Made by a program: the position numbers and the translations under genes | Shown: positions 62,642 to 64,000 of the stretch, in pieces | How the letters are laid out: every line of letters begins with the position of its first letter | Numbering within the stretch: position 1 is the first letter of the stretch | Notes under the pieces: generated by a model | Told to the model about the DNA's origin: nothing | The model's input: the letters and a program-made list of their open reading frames with translations, nothing else | Database searches by the model: none | From: Marinilabiliaceae bacterium JC017 | GTDB taxonomy: Bacteria > Bacteroidota > Bacteroidia > Bacteroidales > Marinilabiliaceae | Length of the DNA stretch: 64,000 nucleotides | Assembly (NCBI GenBank): GCA_004296775.1 | Contig: RHGE01000014.1 | Coordinates: forward strand, 1 to 64,000 | Direction: 5' to 3'

Positions 62642-63433
62642 TTATACCCCGTAGTTACCGTATACATCAACGCGTCGGTCAGAAAAGGCATTATTCCTAG
62701 GTGTAATCTGTTTATCTAACGCCTTTGCTAGATCAATATCAACAGAAATAATTTCCTGAGTGTCGGTTTTTCCAGTGGCTATTATTTCTCCTTTGGGACC
62801 AGAGATTACTGATTGGCCGGTAAATGTTAGCTCATCTTCAGTTCCAATCCGGTTAGCAGTGGCAATGTATAGTCTGTTTACAAGTGAATAAGCAGGAACT
62901 ACTGATTGACAATAGGGAAGTACCAGATTGGCCGGATGAGCGATTAGTTGGGCGCCTTTTAAGGCCAACGCTCGCCATGTTTCCGGGAACATCCAGTCAA
63001 AACAGATTAACATACCTATGCGGCCTAATTCAGTATCAAAGGTTGGTAAACCCAGGTTGCCCGGTTCGAATAAATCTTTCTCATCCCAGAATAGATGAAG
63101 CTTTCGGTAGATGCCAACCACGCCTCCGGGGCCGGTTAAGACAGATGAATTATAGAGTTTATTACCTTCCCGTTCATTAAAGCCGGCAACCATGTAGCAA
63201 TTCATTTGTTTTGCCCGTGTTGTCAGAAACTCAATGAATCGACTGTTGTTTACTTCTTCAGAATACAAAAGAGCTTCATTTCTGTCCTTGAATTTATAGC
63301 CAGTGGATGCCAGTTCCGGTAAAACGACTAGCTCCGGTTTCTCTTTCATGGAAGAAAACAAGGTTTCAAGGGTCGAAATATTGTGATCAATGTTTCCTAA
63401 CTCAGGAGAAAACTGAATAATGGATAGTTTCAT
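62642..63433 (-). CDS. nitrilase-superfamily amidase
   Basis: 263 residues with the C-N hydrolase catalytic triad: Glu in VVLPELASTGYKF, Lys in IYRKLHLFWDEKDLF and Cys in GMLICFDWMFPE. Further segments are ALKGAQLIAHPANLVLPYCQ and FTGQSVISGPKGEIIATG. It hydrolyses an amide or carbamoyl compound; omega-amidase or N-carbamoyl-type activities are the nearest well-known relatives, but the substrate cannot be fixed by sequence alone. It leads the small leftward operon with the cyclo-ligase. Confidence 0.92.
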   Translation of the reverse strand: MKLSIIQFSPELGNIDHNISTLETLFSSMKEKPELVVLPELASTGYKFKDRNEALLYSEEVNNSRFIEFLTTRAKQMNCYMVAGFNEREGNKLYNSSVLTGPGGVVGIYRKLHLFWDEKDLFEPGNLGLPTFDTELGRIGMLICFDWMFPETWRALALKGAQLIAHPANLVLPYCQSVVPAYSLVNRLYIATANRIGTEDELTFTGQSVISGPKGEIIATGKTDTQEIISVDIDLAKALDKQITPRNNAFSDRRVDVYGNYGV

Positions 63434-63582
63434 GTAGTCGTAATTAAATTACAGGTAAAGACAAAATTAAAAGATGGCTCATCCAGGATTGTTGTTTTTT
63501 ATTTCATTATTCTCTTGCATGTTTTATTTGCCAGGCAAGGACGTTTTTAGTTCCATCTGGTTTCGATGTAAGGTATGTTGGG

Positions 63583-64000
63583 TTACGGTCGATAACGGGA
63601 CTGCGTGAGAATTTTATGTCCATCTGTTTCCTGCATTAAACCCTTCAGGCTTTTTTTAGGGGATTGTTTCATGTAGGCATTAACAATCTGGTATCCTAAA
63701 AAGATACCTGCTCTTCCGGGGGAATCCTGTCCAAGGTAATAAGAGAATGGGCTATCACCCACATATTTTTGAATAATGAACCGTTCGTTGTTGAAGAGGT
63801 GTTTGTTTTCAACCATAAATTGCCACATCTCCGATTCATGCTTTTCGCACCATTCCAGTTGGCTTTTGGAATAGTCAAACAACAAAGTATCTTGGATATC
63901 GGGATTTGTCTTTTTTATAAAGTGAAGAACTTGTCCCTGATAGATCATATTATTTAAAACATCATTGATCGAATCATTGTATGGAAAATCAATCATTGCC
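63583..64000 (-). CDS. GldB-like gliding/T9SS-associated lipoprotein, C-terminal part
   Basis: The gene runs off the right edge; about 139 C-terminal residues are visible. It matches the GldB family by KSQLEWCEKHESEMWQFMVENKHLF, DSPGRAGIFLGYQIVNAYM and the terminal ILTQSRYRP. An ATG at 63996 is in frame, but the true start, with signal and lipobox, must lie beyond 64000. GldB is needed for gliding in Flavobacterium; in this group it may serve T9SS or surface-motility functions. Confidence 0.8.
   Translation of the reverse strand, partial: AMIDFPYNDSINDVLNNMIYQGQVLHFIKKTNPDIQDTLLFDYSKSQLEWCEKHESEMWQFMVENKHLFNNERFIIQKYVGDSPFSYYLGQDSPGRAGIFLGYQIVNAYMKQSPKKSLKGLMQETDGHKILTQSRYRP

Overview
This window comes from a Bacteroidota chromosome, most likely a marine or anaerobic member of the Bacteroidales/Marinilabiliales type; I infer this from gene content rather than from a marker gene. 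The evidence is a SusC/SusD pair, a type IX secretion (T9SS) sorting domain, a PorE-like and a GldB-like lipoprotein, type III glutamine synthetase, TlpA/DUF4369 lipoproteins, the AIR-synthase-like/prfA/pyrF cluster, and promoters of the Bacteroidota form (TTTG, about 20 nt, TAnnTTTG). I see no rRNA, tRNA, CRISPR array, transposase or phage gene.

Layout. 0.4-11.3 kb is a starch/alpha-glucan utilisation locus: a LacI-type regulator facing SusC, SusD, a SusE/F-like glycan-binding lipoprotein and a GH13 alpha-amylase that ends in a T9SS sorting domain. LacI-type operators lie between the regulator and susC. 11.6-18.1 kb has an M20 dipeptidase, type III glutamine synthetase and a PorE-like OmpA/TPR lipoprotein. 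18.1-19.9 kb is accessory: a GC-rich structured element next to an unrecognised helical protein, then a pyrimidine-rich stretch. 19.9-34.5 kb is mostly housekeeping: AIR-synthase-like protein, RF1, PyrF, DUF2851, a K+ channel, rpsO-pnp, an abundant-type TPR lipoprotein, a SpoU methylase, SucC and arginine deiminase. 35-38.4 kb holds a DUF2490 protein and an octaheme cytochrome fused to HEAT and TPR repeats.

38.4-45.4 kb is the strangest part. Around an M16 protease and a DUF523 gene lie a 16-unit, 41-43-bp tandem array whose units keep two hairpins by compensatory changes, an abutting heptad array, seven copies of an ~83-126-bp pyrimidine-rich repeat that runs into the end of the DUF523 gene, and a long near-perfect hairpin. 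A dispersed intergenic element with two conserved blocks (33 bp apart in four copies, 38 bp in a fifth) recurs in five places between 11 and 49 kb.

45.4-64 kb returns to ordinary genes: a nucleoside kinase, a C1B peptidase, dihydrolipoyl dehydrogenase, two tandem TlpA lipoproteins, MeaB, DUF1573, a CDF transporter, a GH20 hexosaminidase with PA14, a half-size TauE/SafE protein, an M20D amidohydrolase, a 2[4Fe-4S] ferredoxin, 5-formyl-THF cyclo-ligase, a nitrilase-family amidase, and a GldB-like lipoprotein cut by the right edge.

How the genes work together. The amylase, binding lipoproteins and SusC would capture, cut and import maltooligosaccharides under LacI-type control. The amylase needs T9SS for export, and the PorE-like and GldB-like genes fit a T9SS-bearing cell. 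The rest is central nitrogen, nucleotide, RNA and envelope metabolism.
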